NCBI RefSeq assembly: GCF_963422355.1
Contig: NC_085106.1
Span: 970,201 to 1,034,200 of the forward strand
Direction: 5' to 3'
DNA from: Corticium candelabrum
Taxonomy: Eukaryota > Porifera > Homoscleromorpha > Homosclerophorida > Plakinidae
Length of the DNA: 64,000 bases
The translations under genes were made by a program, and so were the position numbers. How positions within the stretch are numbered: position 1 is the stretch's first letter; every line of letters starts with the position of its first letter. Below, piece after piece: positions 48,795 through 61,324 of this stretch. The notes under the pieces are model-generated. The model did not search any database and was not told the DNA's origin. It was given only the letters and a program-made list of their open reading frames with translations.

Positions 48795-51700
48795 ATGGAA
48801 GGCCTAAACTCTACAGTCAATACGTCATCGATATTGCTGTCACAGCTTGATTGTAAGAGTTTTAATAGTAATGCGCCAAATGCGGATGATTTGACTGACG
48901 AATCACGTGGATTTTTCATGTTTCCAGCTTTAGTAAAAGAATTGAAAAAAGATTTGAGTGACGAACGCTCTTCTTCACTACTTGACGACATTATTCAACT
49001 AACGGAGAATTTATCAGCAGTAGAAATGGGCAATGACAAAGATGCCGAGTTGACAAGCAGAATTCGCGCGTCTGGCATCGCTCTGTGGAATAGAGCCGTC
49101 TCTCTCAAAACGCAAGATTCCACCAATGCACAACTAGTAGCAAGAAGTTAGACGTCAAAATAAGCTTGACAGAAATAAGAATTTCAGTGGACATTGAGAA
49201 TTTCTGTGTGTTTCTTTTAGTGCGGCACGTTGCTTGCAATCTGACTTTTACTGCCAGTAGAGAGGAAGAAAGCAAGGCTGTGATAAAAAAGAAATTAGCG
49301 GTACGACGTATAGTATGCACATTCTACAAGCGACAGCCTCTACTGCGCTGGTACGGATTTGCTCTAGATGGCAATGAAGACGGGTAGAGCGTGGTTGGAT
49401 GTTCACAATCCTACGATGGCTGATTCGGCTCTCGAGTTGGCAGAAGAGGTGACGTTCAACAGTATAGAAATACGCAAACCGTGTTTTCAGTTAATCAATG
49501 TTGCTTTGCTATATATGAATTAAAGTGTCTTGAGAAATTAGAGAAAGAGATACCAAGTTCCAGCGACCAAAGTACAACCAAACAAGATACCAGTACGGAA
49601 GACCAAAGAAATTCCTTCAGGGTCAAGTGTTTCAGAGCAGAAGCGGTTAGAATCTATCCGCGTCACCATACTAACTGATTCCTATCTCAGAGATGCCACA
49701 TACATGTACCCTTGTTCTTCTATATGAGCAGGCACTTGCTCTATCAGATGAAGAGAAAGCATGGATTTACTTCCAGAAAGCAAAAGAAAGGCTACATCAA
49801 TTGCCACAAGAGGTTGCAATCAGTACTTAGAACAGACCAGCGTAGTACCTTGGTAAACAGTATATTCTTTGTTTGTTCATAAGGCGGCCTGTTTGTCAAT
49901 GCTAAGTTACAATTTTGGAGTAGATATGTTTCACAGAAAGAAGTTTGATGCATGTGTTTCATGGCTGAGGTATGTTTGGTTATTCTTAGACAATTCCCAC
50001 CATCCACAGATAGGCTATTGCGTCATTTGTCTGTCTGTGTAATAAGGTGTAGAGTGATTCACTCATGAGTCACTCATTCGCCGATTTATCACTTCTGTAT
50101 CTACATATCTATTATATTCTTCTGCTAATTAAATTGTATTACAACCCAGGGAATCCTACGAATTGGGAAAATGTAGGAGAGATGTTGGTCCAAGAAAACA
50201 ATCAAGAACACTACGTCTACTGGCAAGCAGCTACATGGAATGGAATGTAAAAGAGCACTGGCAGAAAGCCCTGAATGCTGTCGGACTTGCCAACTCAGTA
50301 AACGCTAAACATTTTCTCAGCAAAGACAAATTTACTGAAACAATTTCTATCATTACAGGAGTTTTCTCATCCAACAGGACTGAGATTGAAACTCAGTATC
50401 CTCTTGGCCACACACGCAAAAGACAGTAGGATATCAGCCGGTAAGTACACGTACATAACAGTATGTTGAGATCTTTCATCAATCTTCACTTATCCATTCG
50501 TCAGCATTTGAGGAGACCCTCAATCATCCAGAACTGGATGTAACTACGGGACTATCGACAGTAGAGTTGGCCGTCCGACACAAGCAGTAAATCCAGCACA
50601 TCGCCTACTACACCTCTAGTACAGTACTCATTTCTTTATGTTATTTGATCAACTAGAGTGGACCTAGCCTACAGCGGTTTCAAACAGCTATCGGTCCAAT
50701 TTCAAAATTCTCCCGACTTTGAGCAAATTCAAATATCACACCTTGTTAGTACCGACATCTATCAACAGACCATGGTTAGTTACTCAACTGTATTATCTTT
50801 CACAGGAACTGCTCCTCATGGAGCAAAACACACAAGCAGCTCAAGACCTTCTAAGTGACGTGATCAGAGGTATTAACAATTACTAAAGAAACGCTGTACA
50901 CCAACAGTGTACACAACCATTGGCCGTAGAACTAATTCTAATATTCTTCTATTGCATAAGACCAACGGTTGAGTGAGTCTCTTACAGTTAGTGCACGTAA
51001 GAAAATCCACAAGCTGCTGTGGCAACAAGCATCGGCAGTGTGTGAGGTATGTATGTATCATGTTGGTCTACTGTTACTTTACATGACTTGGCAAGTCAGT
51101 CATCAATTCAATACACAGGCAGAACAGCCCGCAAAGGCATTGGAGTGGTATGATCTTTCCCTCAGATTGTTCACTAAAGAAGAATTGGACAGTAGCAATG
51201 CGGCAAAATTGCAGGTTTAACCGAGTTGAACTACAATATAATGGGACTGACTGACAAACGTATTTGTGTGTTTTTCAGAGGAACAGGGCAACCTGCTTCA
51301 TTTCAATCGCCGACTTTAAAAGTGTAAAGCAACTTGCCAATTCATCAGACAGACAGATGAACAACAAAACAATCATACATGTAAACAAACACAAACAAGC
51401 AGACAGAAAGCCAAGTAGATACAGAAACAGAACAACACAACAAAGATAAACATAAACACACAGTAATGAACAAAGTAAAATTTCAAGCAAATAATGAAGG
51501 CCAAACTTTATTAAATAACGAGACAGATTAACTCCATTTGATCTTCAAGTCTATTTGAGAGATGCATCTCTCAGTACAACAAACTATTGTATGTGAGAGA
51601 TGCAACTCTAAGTAGCATTTTATGCTCAAGGCTCACGATGCCATTCTGGAGGCAGAAAGAAGTGACTCAACTAATCCAATAACCTATTATCTCAAATTTA

Positions 51701-53728
51701 AAATGAATTTACTGCAAGGCAATTCAGACTCTGGTATGCAGTCGCACAAACTTGTCAAATCGTCAATCCGGTAGCTCCATTACTTCTAGCTGTCGAAGCA
51801 ATTGAAGAGATGTGCAACACACTCGCAGCACATCAAGAAATCTCATCAGCAGGCAGTGACGACAGCAACGCCCTAATCTCTCTAGCAGCACAACTAGCAT
51901 TTGAGGTCAGATACCAACGAAATTATCTAATTGCTCTCGAATAAACTGTTTGGTCTTTACAGAAAAGCAATCATGTTGCTGCAGAGAAGGCACTCGAATG
52001 CCTCACTGAAAGATTGCGTAATGATTCCCAAAAGCTGACGACCCTACGGTATGGTATAGTGTACAGCACTCATCCCACCACGTGTTGAACAATATCGCAT
52101 GGTTTCTACAACCAGGTGCCTAACTCGCTTGAAACTATCCCTGCTGACTGATCAATCCAACACAAGGTAGAGCAATGATTGCCTAGCCTAAACTCTGACC
52201 TCAACAACTGAATGTGACTTCACAGTGCAGTGATGTCCATATCATACTACATCACCACAGGTATTCAAACTCAACATTGCTACGTGATATTTGAAAGCAA
52301 ATCCAACTGCATAGCCTTGGAGACACTGTCAACTACCGGAAAAGAGAAGCTAAATGAAGATGTCTATGAGAATGAAACCAAGTGGTTCATGAAGATAGGT
52401 TAATTAAATTACAACTCAATAATTAATTACTCACTGTTGCCTTAATGTATGCTCGTAGCATGGAATCTTGCACTCCAATGCCAAAATTCGACAAAAGAAA
52501 TGTATGATCTGATCCGTGCGTGTCAAAAGGTAAAGCCCTTACACTACAGAAAGTATTCCAACTAAGACGTTATGCTAACAGCTAGCAAAGCTGTCTCGTG
52601 ACCACGAAACTAGTGTCACACGGCAGAAAACTTGTCTTCTCTTAGCAGCAGCAGCAGGACTAGAGATGGCAAGACAAGAAACCAATGAGAAGAACAAGGT
52701 AACAAACGTCAACTACAGTAGTAGTAGCAAAACGATGTTTACATAATCAATTGCTAGATCACAACGATTGTTGAAGTACTTCACCACATTGAACAATGCC
52801 AGCAGCTTCAAATGCAAGCGACATCAACCGGTAGTGTTGCTACCGTCAGCTGCTACCAATTCTAGTCACACGTTTCTGTTTAGCTTCTGTCTCCCACAGC
52901 AACACAGACACTCTCCTCTTGTTGTATGAATTCGAAGCCAAAGCTCAGTCGGATTATCCAATCAAAGAACTGTATGAACTTCTAGAAAAAGCCAACACAT
53001 TGCCAGGAGCCGATGCCAAAACATTTGAGACTCTGGCAGGATTGGCGGTTCAATCTCCGGTTCCACACACTGCCGAATTAGCTTTAGCTGCTCTCGACGT
53101 GTCCATATCAAGATACACAAACAGCAACGACATCGATCTTGTAAAATGCAGGTCAGAGTAACAGAAGATAGAGACACAATGCACATAGGCAGGCAGCAAA
53201 GATATAACCGATTTGCTTGTATCAACACACTATCACAGAATGGTTGTCTATTTTCAGCAAAGTGTTTCGAGGAGCTATACAGCTTTGTTTGCAGAAAGAC
53301 ATGAAAGATGCCAATTACATAAAAGCATGGAATTACTACCAACAAGTTCTAGAGATAGTCGAGACAGACAGGAATGAAACATATCCGGAAATAGAAGTTT
53401 TGTGGCTCCTGACAAAGGCATGGAATCATGGCATCCGCCAGTATAGGTACAGTACAACAAACACAATCACTTTAACCTACAATTGTAATAAATGTTTTGT
53501 CTTTAGTGGAGGTCAGTGCAGAGATGCCGAGCAGTGGTGTGGTTTAGGTATGAGATTGCTCAGCAAACTCACTTCCATGAAATCAAACTACGAAACACAG
53601 GTAAACGGACGTATCCCAAAACATTCCTAACGTCAGAAGTGCATGTTTGTCTACAGATGGCAGGAGTATATTCTGAAATTCTGTCAAAGGTTGAAGAACA
53701 CAGCGAGAAAACAAATGCTAAACAATAG
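48795..53728 (+). CDS. TEX11: TEX11/ZIP4-like meiotic TPR protein
   Basis: Complete 26-exon model, 969 aa, every junction in phase. Borders include 48795-49146, 49221-49300, 49368-49448, 49526-49645, 49732-49812, 49884-49969, 50150-50297, 50359-50440, 50505-50586, 50657-50774, 50806-50869, 50961-51046, 51119-51214, 51279-51323, 51631-51733, 51790-51905, 51963-52048, 52116-52166, 52226-52398, 52459-52529, 52582-52698, 52758-52830, 52908-53151, 53258-53446, 53507-53600, 53657-53728. TEX11 (yeast Zip4/Spo22) is a TPR scaffold of the synapsis-initiation/crossover complex in meiosis. Matches: MRHVACNLTFTAS, KTGRAWLDVHNPTMADSA, EHWQKALNAVGLANS, PAKALEWYDLSLRLFT, KLQRNRATCFISIADF, AWNLALQCQNSTKEMYDLIR, DAEQWCGLGMRLLSKL. 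Length is close to mammalian TEX11 (about 940). Exon 14 border is the least sure. Confidence 0.92.
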
Positions 53729-54348
53729 AACACATTGCAGACATCGTGTCCAGATATTGAGATACTGACCCACATATTTCATGGTATACTTCCTGTATGG
53801 TACTTGGTCGCAGTAATTCAAGACTTATCTCCTATTGTATGACCTCTAGTACATATTGATTAAGTTATTATTTCTCCACACTGCCATTCTGTAATGTTAT
53901 TGTTAAAATACAACAACATTGTACACGTAGTTGGTATTTGTAATGCTATAGAGTCAGCCATGCATAACATCGATCAACTACTTTGATTAGAAAATTCAGA
54001 ATAATTAAATAACAGCATGAAACACGAGAGATACACTAAACCATATAGCTGCATGTATATCGACTTAATGACAAAACAAACGAATAAACATGCAGATGTA
54101 CAGAATGTAATTATTCCTTCCTAACACTTTAACATTACAACAAATTTTACTGTCCTTGACACAAAAAAAGAACAAGCCCCAGAAAGGCAAAAGAGAAAAC
54201 AGGGAAAGCACACAAGGCTGGCGACAGCATAACAACAAGTACAATTGCCCTGTAGTATAATCAAGCAGTCAAAGCCACAAACCAAAACAGTTTGACAAAC
54301 CTTTTCAAAATAAATCAAAGAAAACATACATACAAAGAGTTCATCTTA
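53729..54348. other. Convergent 3' ends of TEX11 and NUBP1
   Basis: AT-rich, with no coding exon. It should contain both 3' UTRs; an AATAAA-type signal is present on the minus strand at about 54310. Confidence 0.5.
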
Positions 54349-55708
54349 CTACGTTATTTCGTTTTGCATCAATCTAATTTGCAGATGTTTGGCAATGTCT
54401 TTCAGAGATTTTACAGAGGGGGAGAGCGGGTGTATTTGTTCAACATTTGATCCCTCTTCACAACACCGAGCCAAATTCTACAGAAACGACACACACAACA
54501 AATCACCGGCACTGCCGTTTTGGTAGAAACAAAAGAGAGTTCTGACAGGGTCGACAGGAATTCTTCCCAAGTAAGAGATACAATGCTCTTCTGCAAACTT
54601 CTCAACACTAGAATTAGGAAACAATTCTGAGTTCTCCTGCAATCAATGAAACTAGTTGACATATCAAGTAATTGTCATGTGAGTACAGAATTCTCGCACC
54701 TCACAGCACGGGCATATAAAGCTGCTCATATTTTCCACAATGCCTAACACAGGTAGAGACAATTTCCTACAGAAGTCAAGCTCCTTCTTGATGGTATACA
54801 ATGCCATTTTCTGTGGTGTTGTAACAATTACAGCACCATCAGGATTGACATTATTCAACAACTTTACAATAGTAAGATGTTCGTCGGAAGTACCCGGTGG
54901 AGTGTCTGTATAAGCAAGCAAATGGCTTTCATCATCTACATTAAATCTGAAAATAAACTAACCAACTACGAGACAGTCTAGTCGTCCAAAGAAAGTGTCT
55001 TTAAGAAATCGTTTGATCAGAGCTGTTTTTCGTGGGCCTCTCCAGACTATCCTAAAATATTTCAGGTGGAATAGCACACCACGTTGAGATGCATCTAAAA
55101 ATAAGTAAAAGAGACATACGTACGCAGTAGAGTCAGTCTCCAAAAGTGATCCAACTGATATAACCTTAACGTCCCCAATAGGTGACCTAAAGACAATAAC
55201 GTCCAACAGTAGTTCTATATCTACATCTAGTCTACAAAGTTGAGGAATAGCTGTACTTAAGTGGCATCCATCCCCAGCTAGAGTTAACAACGGTTTGACC
55301 CTGTACACCCATCAACTGTGGTATGCTAGGTCCACATATATCAACATCCAGCAATCCAACCTATACATCACACAGTAGTTGACATTGCAGTGGCAATGTA
55401 TCAAGCCGATATACAGGAATACATACAGTTTCCTAAATACATTTATTGCACACACACATGCACACACACATACAAATGGCAAATGGATAAGGAGATGCCG
55501 TTAGACGGTCACGCCCCCAGCCAGATAGCTGGGTTCCTGTGCACTATGCAGAAGCTATGGGCCGTGCTAAGCAATCTCCTGGAGCCTGGCCAGGTACTCA
55601 CAGGAGCCCCAACTGTGACGCCAACTGTGGTGTGGGCACCCAAAGTACCACCGGGACACCAGTGGCTGATGGACTTTGTCGCAGTCAGGAGCCTTTGTGC
55701 GCATGCGT

Positions 55709-55768
<60 letters not shown>

Positions 55769-56369
55769 TGAAAATACACGACATGCCTTGTCTATTCACT
55801 AAAGACATACATGTCAAACGAAATGATGTGTCTACCTTGAATGACATTCTACTCAATGCCAAACTTAGTGCAGCAGCTATAGTTGATTTTCCTACTCCTA
55901 CAAAACAGAACCAAATAACTAGGTCAATGAAAATAAATACTAATATAATTTATTGTTAAAATTTCCTAATTGATATTTATAATTATCTATTTACAACGCA
56001 ATTTACAAACTGCATTATTAATAATTAGAAAAACTAAAATTTAAATTTAAACATAACTATGATTATTTATCAGTGTTAGATAAGTTAGTATTAATATGAT
56101 AAAATAATTGATTGTACCTCCTTTTCCTGATAATATAAGTATTTTGTGTCTTATTGCATTCATTCTGCAGTCAATAAGCTCCTGGTCAGGATCACCAACG
56201 GCTACAGACGTCTGACACAACGCTCTGCCAGGACATCCCTCACACTGAGGAGCCCTTCCAGCAAGTTGCTATAGTTGACATCAAATAAATATGCTTCATA
56301 ACTATAAGGAACATCTAATTAACTCACAGCGTTGGAAGGACATCCGACCGTACATACCACACCTTCCAT
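54349..56369 (-). CDS. NUBP1: Cytosolic Fe-S assembly scaffold NUBP1 (Nbp35)
   Basis: Nine exons, 311 aa, all in phase: 56328-56369, 56118-56268, 55836-55897, 55257-55360, 55124-55186, 54963-55051, 54700-54905, 54547-54636, 54349-54477. With NUBP2 it forms the P-loop scaffold that assembles 4Fe-4S clusters for cytosolic and nuclear proteins. Visible motifs: N-terminal cluster cysteines C-x13-C-x2-C-x5-C (ending [10 protein letters not shown]), which separate NUBP1 from NUBP2; Walker A SGKGGVGKST, split between exons 2 and 3; [49 protein letters not shown]; and the bridging CPxC pair in FICPCCE. The C-terminus is slightly shorter than human. Tight head-to-head with the TatD gene. Confidence 0.95.
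55711..55767. repeat. (AC)n microsatellite
   Basis: About 55 bp of AC in the NUBP1 intron between exons 55257-55360 and 55836-55897. Confidence 0.97.
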
Positions 56370-56452
56370 GCAGACTGGCCTCGCGCGCTAAACCTATCGA
56401 ATAGACAGTCACGTGACGTTTTCCGTAAACTCTAAACGGTTTGTTGTGTATT
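56370..56452. promoter_or_regulatory. 83-bp bidirectional promoter with GTCACGTGAC
   Basis: Only 83 bp separate the NUBP1 ATG (56369, -) and the TatD ATG (56453, +). It contains a perfect 10-bp palindromic E-box GTCACGTGAC at 56408-56417, overlapping a TGACGT half-CRE. No other signal is obvious. Confidence 0.7.
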
Positions 56453-57565
56453 ATGGCATGTTACAACTGTGGAGAAATTGGTCACATGAAACGCGACTGT
56501 TCTAAACTATCTCCGACGAAGTGCTATCGATGTGGAGAGACGGGGCACATCAGGAAAGACTGTCCGTATACTTTGTCTGACAGAGAAAGCAGACCATCTC
56601 CATCATCAGATTTCGAAGTCGCTGCATCGGGTGTCCCCAGACGAAGTCCGGTGAAATGCTTTCAGTGTGGAGAGATGGGACACACAAAGAGAAACTGTAC
56701 ATACAGTTTGTCAAGCAGACCAGCTGCATCGACATATTCAACAGTCCCTACATCATCTGTTGAGTTTATTGACACTCATTGTCATATTGAATATTTCTTC
56801 GAACGGTTTCAGTACCAAGGATCGTTCGAGGCATTTCGATCAAAGCATGGTCCATACCCTCACAATTTTGGTGGTTGCATCACGATCTTCTGTGATCCTG
56901 CCTCGTTTTCCTCGTTTCGCACATGGCCTGATCTTTTGGAAGAAGACAAGGTCTGGGCAGCATTTGGCATGCATCCTCACAATGCAAAATATTATAACGA
57001 CTCGATAGAAGAAAAAATTATTGAAGCATTGTCACACCCACGAGCTGTTGCTTGGGGAGAGATGGGACTGGATTATGCAAAACATAGTCCTGCTGAGCAT
57101 GACAGCCAGAAGAGAGTGTTTGAGAGGCAGCTCCGATGTGCTGTATCACTCGACAAGCCATTGGTCATTCACAGTCGAGACGCAGATGAAGACGTCGTCG
57201 ATATTATGGCTCGTGTTGTGCCTAGTGAGTGGAAAGTACACTTGCACTGTTTCACCGGAACAATGGACAACTTACAAAGATTCTTTGACGTTTTTCCTAA
57301 TCTTTGTGTTGGGTTTACTGGTGTTGTGACATTTGCTTCAGCTCGGCACATCCAGGAATGTGTCCAAAGAGTGCCTCTTGATCGTCTGCTTCTTGAAACA
57401 GATGCGCCATACATGGTGCCTACTGCTATTAAGAAAGGCAACAAATTCAGTCACCCAGCAATGATCCCTTACATTGCTCAGAAAATTGCTCAATTAAAAC
57501 AATTGCCATTGGATGAAATCCTTACTGCAGCAAGACGGAATACAAAGAAGATATACGGAATATGA
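56453..57565 (+). CDS. TATDN2: TATDN2-like TatD nuclease with three zinc knuckles
   Basis: Intronless, 370 aa from ATG 56453 (in-frame non-ATG codons lie upstream). Residues 3-16, 26-39 and about 69-82 are CCHC zinc knuckles (CYNCGEIGHMKRDC, CYRCGETGHIRKDC, CFQCGEMGHTKRNC), of the kind in CNBP that bind single-stranded nucleic acid. The TatD metal-dependent hydrolase domain follows: metal ligands in FIDTHCHIEYF, Glu in VAWGEMGLDY, His in KPLVIHSRDADED and VHLHCFTGTM, Asp in LLLETDAPYMVP. The domain body matches vertebrate TATDN2 well. That protein, as I recall it, has a long N-terminus without these knuckles. The product is expected to be a soluble nuclease, possibly acting on RNA or structured DNA. 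Confidence 0.9.
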   Translation: MACYNCGEIGHMKRDCSKLSPTKCYRCGETGHIRKDCPYTLSDRESRPSPSSDFEVAASGVPRRSPVKCFQCGEMGHTKRNCTYSLSSRPAASTYSTVPTSSVEFIDTHCHIEYFFERFQYQGSFEAFRSKHGPYPHNFGGCITIFCDPASFSSFRTWPDLLEEDKVWAAFGMHPHNAKYYNDSIEEKIIEALSHPRAVAWGEMGLDYAKHSPAEHDSQKRVFERQLRCAVSLDKPLVIHSRDADEDVVDIMARVVPSEWKVHLHCFTGTMDNLQRFFDVFPNLCVGFTGVVTFASARHIQECVQRVPLDRLLLETDAPYMVPTAIKKGNKFSHPAMIPYIAQKIAQLKQLPLDEILTAARRNTKKIYGI

Positions 57566-58198
57566 AGTAACAATGCGAAGTAGCAAAAGACTACATCTAC
57601 ATCACTTATCATATGATGCGTATCGGTGATACAAACAATATGTCTGGGATACTTATTTTACTAGCATATTTTATCATCTCATAATGAAATTGTTACACAT
57701 AACTAACTTTACATGTTTCTCTCGCATATGAGCGTTTCAAAGATGTGACCTGGCACACCAAGTGGCCAACAGTAATTTACAAAAAGACAAAATTTACAAA
57801 TACAGTTAGTAGTCTGGTTCCACAGCTGTAATGTAAGCACGACTGTATGCCTTATGCAACATAACTTTTTCAATAACAGTATGGCCTGTGTGTTAATAAT
57901 AAATATTATCAAAACCTAAATTGAATGCTAGTCACACTAGTATCACAAGTCGAAGTGTTACCAACCATAGGGTTAGTATTAGATGGACGTCTCAAACAAA
58001 CCAATCAGCTCACTGATGTATTGTCCAACAGATTGACATGATTTCAATTCATATTAAATACCCAATAAGAACACATTCAAGAGTTGAAAATTGATCGTTA
58101 TGTCAATTAACTGTCTGTTACCAAATGAAGGCATTTCTATACCTCAACATCAATAAAGTTCTAATAAATCATATGCAGACTGGTCACAAATTTTTAAT
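57566..58198. other. Convergent 3' region of TATDN2-like and SIAE
   Basis: AT-rich, with AATAAA at about 57899 on the plus strand, usable by the TatD gene. No exon seen. Confidence 0.5.
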
Positions 58199-61138
58199 TT
58201 ATAAAGTATATGTAAATGGTATAGCTGGAAACCCTTCCTTGTTGAAAATTGTCATAACAGGCCAGTCACCATATCCATATCGAACACCCAAAACACGTTG
58301 ATCCTCGACCATAGCTGATGAGACTACAACGGTATCACCATAGACCATGGCCATAGCATTGTGCCAACTTTGATCTGCTGTCTGAAGTTGAAAACCGGAA
58401 CAATACTTGTAATCAAGATCTTCGGGACAACATACTTTCTTCATTATCAATCCACTACCTAGTGTATCAGGATCAAACGAGATGAGAACGCTGGTCTCAT
58501 CGATGCTGCCGGAGATCTGGCAATGTAAAATTCAGACAAAAAACAGTGTCAACAACCTCCTGCAGTGCAGTAAACTCCAGTGTGGAGAGAACAGAAAGCA
58601 TACAATTGCAGATTACCTTAGAACTGTTTGCAGCAAATGCTCCTGCAAACATAGGACCTTGATGCACCTAACATTCCACAAACATGTTTAACATAAAGTT
58701 TTGTGGTCGATGTTGCTGCTTCTCAACACATTCGTCAGGTGGTCTACATGTCTGCCTGTCTGTCTTTTGTCTGTCTGTGCATCTGTTTGTCTGTCTAAAT
58801 GTTTGTTTGTCTATTAAAACTCAGTCTGTTTTGTTGGTCTACACAACAAAAGTTTCTAGCCGGTGCTACATACTGTTGGTCTGTTGGTTTGTTTTGTAGA
58901 TGGTCTAATTGTCTGCCTACCTTTGTGTCTCGGCAGCACAACAGTTAGTGTCATCAATGTCTCTAAGCAGTAGCACATGCATGCTCTTACACAGAAGTAT
59001 CTATCACATGACACTATCATCCATCTTGCATTGCAACTCCTTACCAAAATCTCTTTATAAATTAAAGCCTTGGCAGTAGCTGCCAAACGACGTGCTACAG
59101 TCTGTTTGTTTCGAGGGTGAATAGAGCCTAACGGGGAATACAGATCACCAAGATCCTAAACAGTAAATCAATGAATAATAAATAAGCGTAAAGATCTACA
59201 AGCACGCTCATTAGATATCACAACTTTTGTAAATATTACTAACCACAGCACTTGCCATGCCCACCATAGGCAACTCTAGAGCAGCAAGTTGTCCTGATCT
59301 TAGCGCGGCAACTGGTGTTCCACCATTCTTTAATGTTACAAACATTTATTAATCAAAGGCCAAAATACACCAACATGATGGACTTACCTCTTTGTATGCA
59401 GCCAACTGTACAAATCCAAAATACATATCTTTGAGGTCAAACTTATCCCTCCAGTCTTCAATCATAGCTGGAAACTGACACTAAATCGAAAGTAACCATT
59501 GATAATTAGTGCTTTAATACTACACTTCTTAATAACATTCTTGTTATTATTTATACAGAAATCAGAAACAATCTCAACAAATTGTTTACATTATTATTAT
59601 GTGTCGTGCTCAATCAGATCAGTTGGAGTACAGCGACTTGCGGGTGGAGGTAAGCCACATGTGGCAGTGTCGGACACTGGTTGTTCAGTGGTGTTGGGAT
59701 CGTTGGACATAGTGCACACAGGTATTGCACAGGGGCTAGACATCACTTCAGGTCATCACAATCTGCAGCACTTACATAAGACAGTGCATCTTGGATCCAG
59801 TCAGATCCTGTGTAAAGTCATTTCTTCTGTCTAGACAGCCATGATGGTCTAAACACCTCTGAGGCAGGGTTTGCTTATGATGTTTACAAGAGATCTTACA
59901 AACCAGACTGATCTGGTTGAGCACAACATATAATATTATTGCTCTAGTTCTTATAAATCAGCTTATTAGTCCAGAAAAATCCAAGCATGAAATATTAGCA
60001 ACTCACAGCATAGTAGTCTTCACCAAACTGAGGACCAGTTCCTACATTTTCCTCTCCTTGATACTAACAAAAAGAACAAGCGTCACCCATTTCACTAGAA
60101 ATGCTGACTCCTATGACATACATGGACACTAAATCACTTAATTTCTACATCATTCATTTTGTGACAACTGTCAACAAGTGCTCTTAAATTAAAGATGTGC
60201 CACAAGCAAATCAATCTATATAATTGGTAATGATCACTCAGAACACTTGCACAATACAATGTATGTGTATGCATTGCTTATACAGAAAAGTACTGTACCC
60301 AAATTGCACCAAGAGCTCGCATGGGAAGAAACGGAGCAATCATTGAATTGTATAGTGCAGAGTTACCTTCATCTAAAACCATAAATACAAATTAAAACAC
60401 AACAAACAACTTTACTTACGTTAAGTAATGTACCTACCAGCACCAACACCATTGCATGTAGCATGCTTGCATTTCGTTTGATTACATTTAGCCAAAGCAT
60501 CAGAACTGCACCAATCCTGAACAGGTGTACCATGCCAATTTGTGCTACAAGAAAATCAATATTAAACAAATAAACAAAAGCACTGGCATTTGGTACATTT
60601 TACAGCCACAGTGTAACGCTACCTTATAAGTCCAATAGGCACAGCTCCTTTTAAGTAATCATGAATGTCACGACCAAATAGCCAACAGACAGCTGAGAAG
60701 TACGTCCAGTCCTCACCTCCAACAGATTCATTACTTGCGATGCTCCATTCCTGTTGACAAACAAACAAATAGCTAAAACCGTGCAAATATAATGCAACTA
60801 CAAATAACTACACAGTAAATGTAAATCCCAAGCACTAAATCTACATACTGATCAAAAATTGTTTAGAGTCACTGCACAACACAAATAACTAAACCTGTTC
60901 AATTGTTTGTAGTTCGGTCAATGGTGTAGGTGAAGCTGTTCTTTGACCCACAGTCATCAAACGAATATTTGGGTAAAGATTTGCTCTTGCTATCTCTTCA
61001 CTTGCATTAAAACCAGAGCCCAATGTGAACTACAAACATGCAAACAAACAAATCTTATTACAAATTAACAATTTCAATACTCACTCTACTTTATTTCCTA
61101 ATGTAATGCATACATCGTCAGTACCTATAACCTATTTA

Positions 61139-61199
<61 letters not shown>

Positions 61200-61263
61200 G
61201 TAGATTCGCGTGTATGTGTTGCCCTTTAAGGAAACTGCACTTTTTAGTGTGCTACAAACATCA

Positions 61264-61324
<61 letters not shown>

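Noticed and set aside
59499-59834. 111-codon plus-strand frame in SIAE intron 7
   Set aside because: It overlaps the MITE-like repeat and has no protein similarity I recognise.
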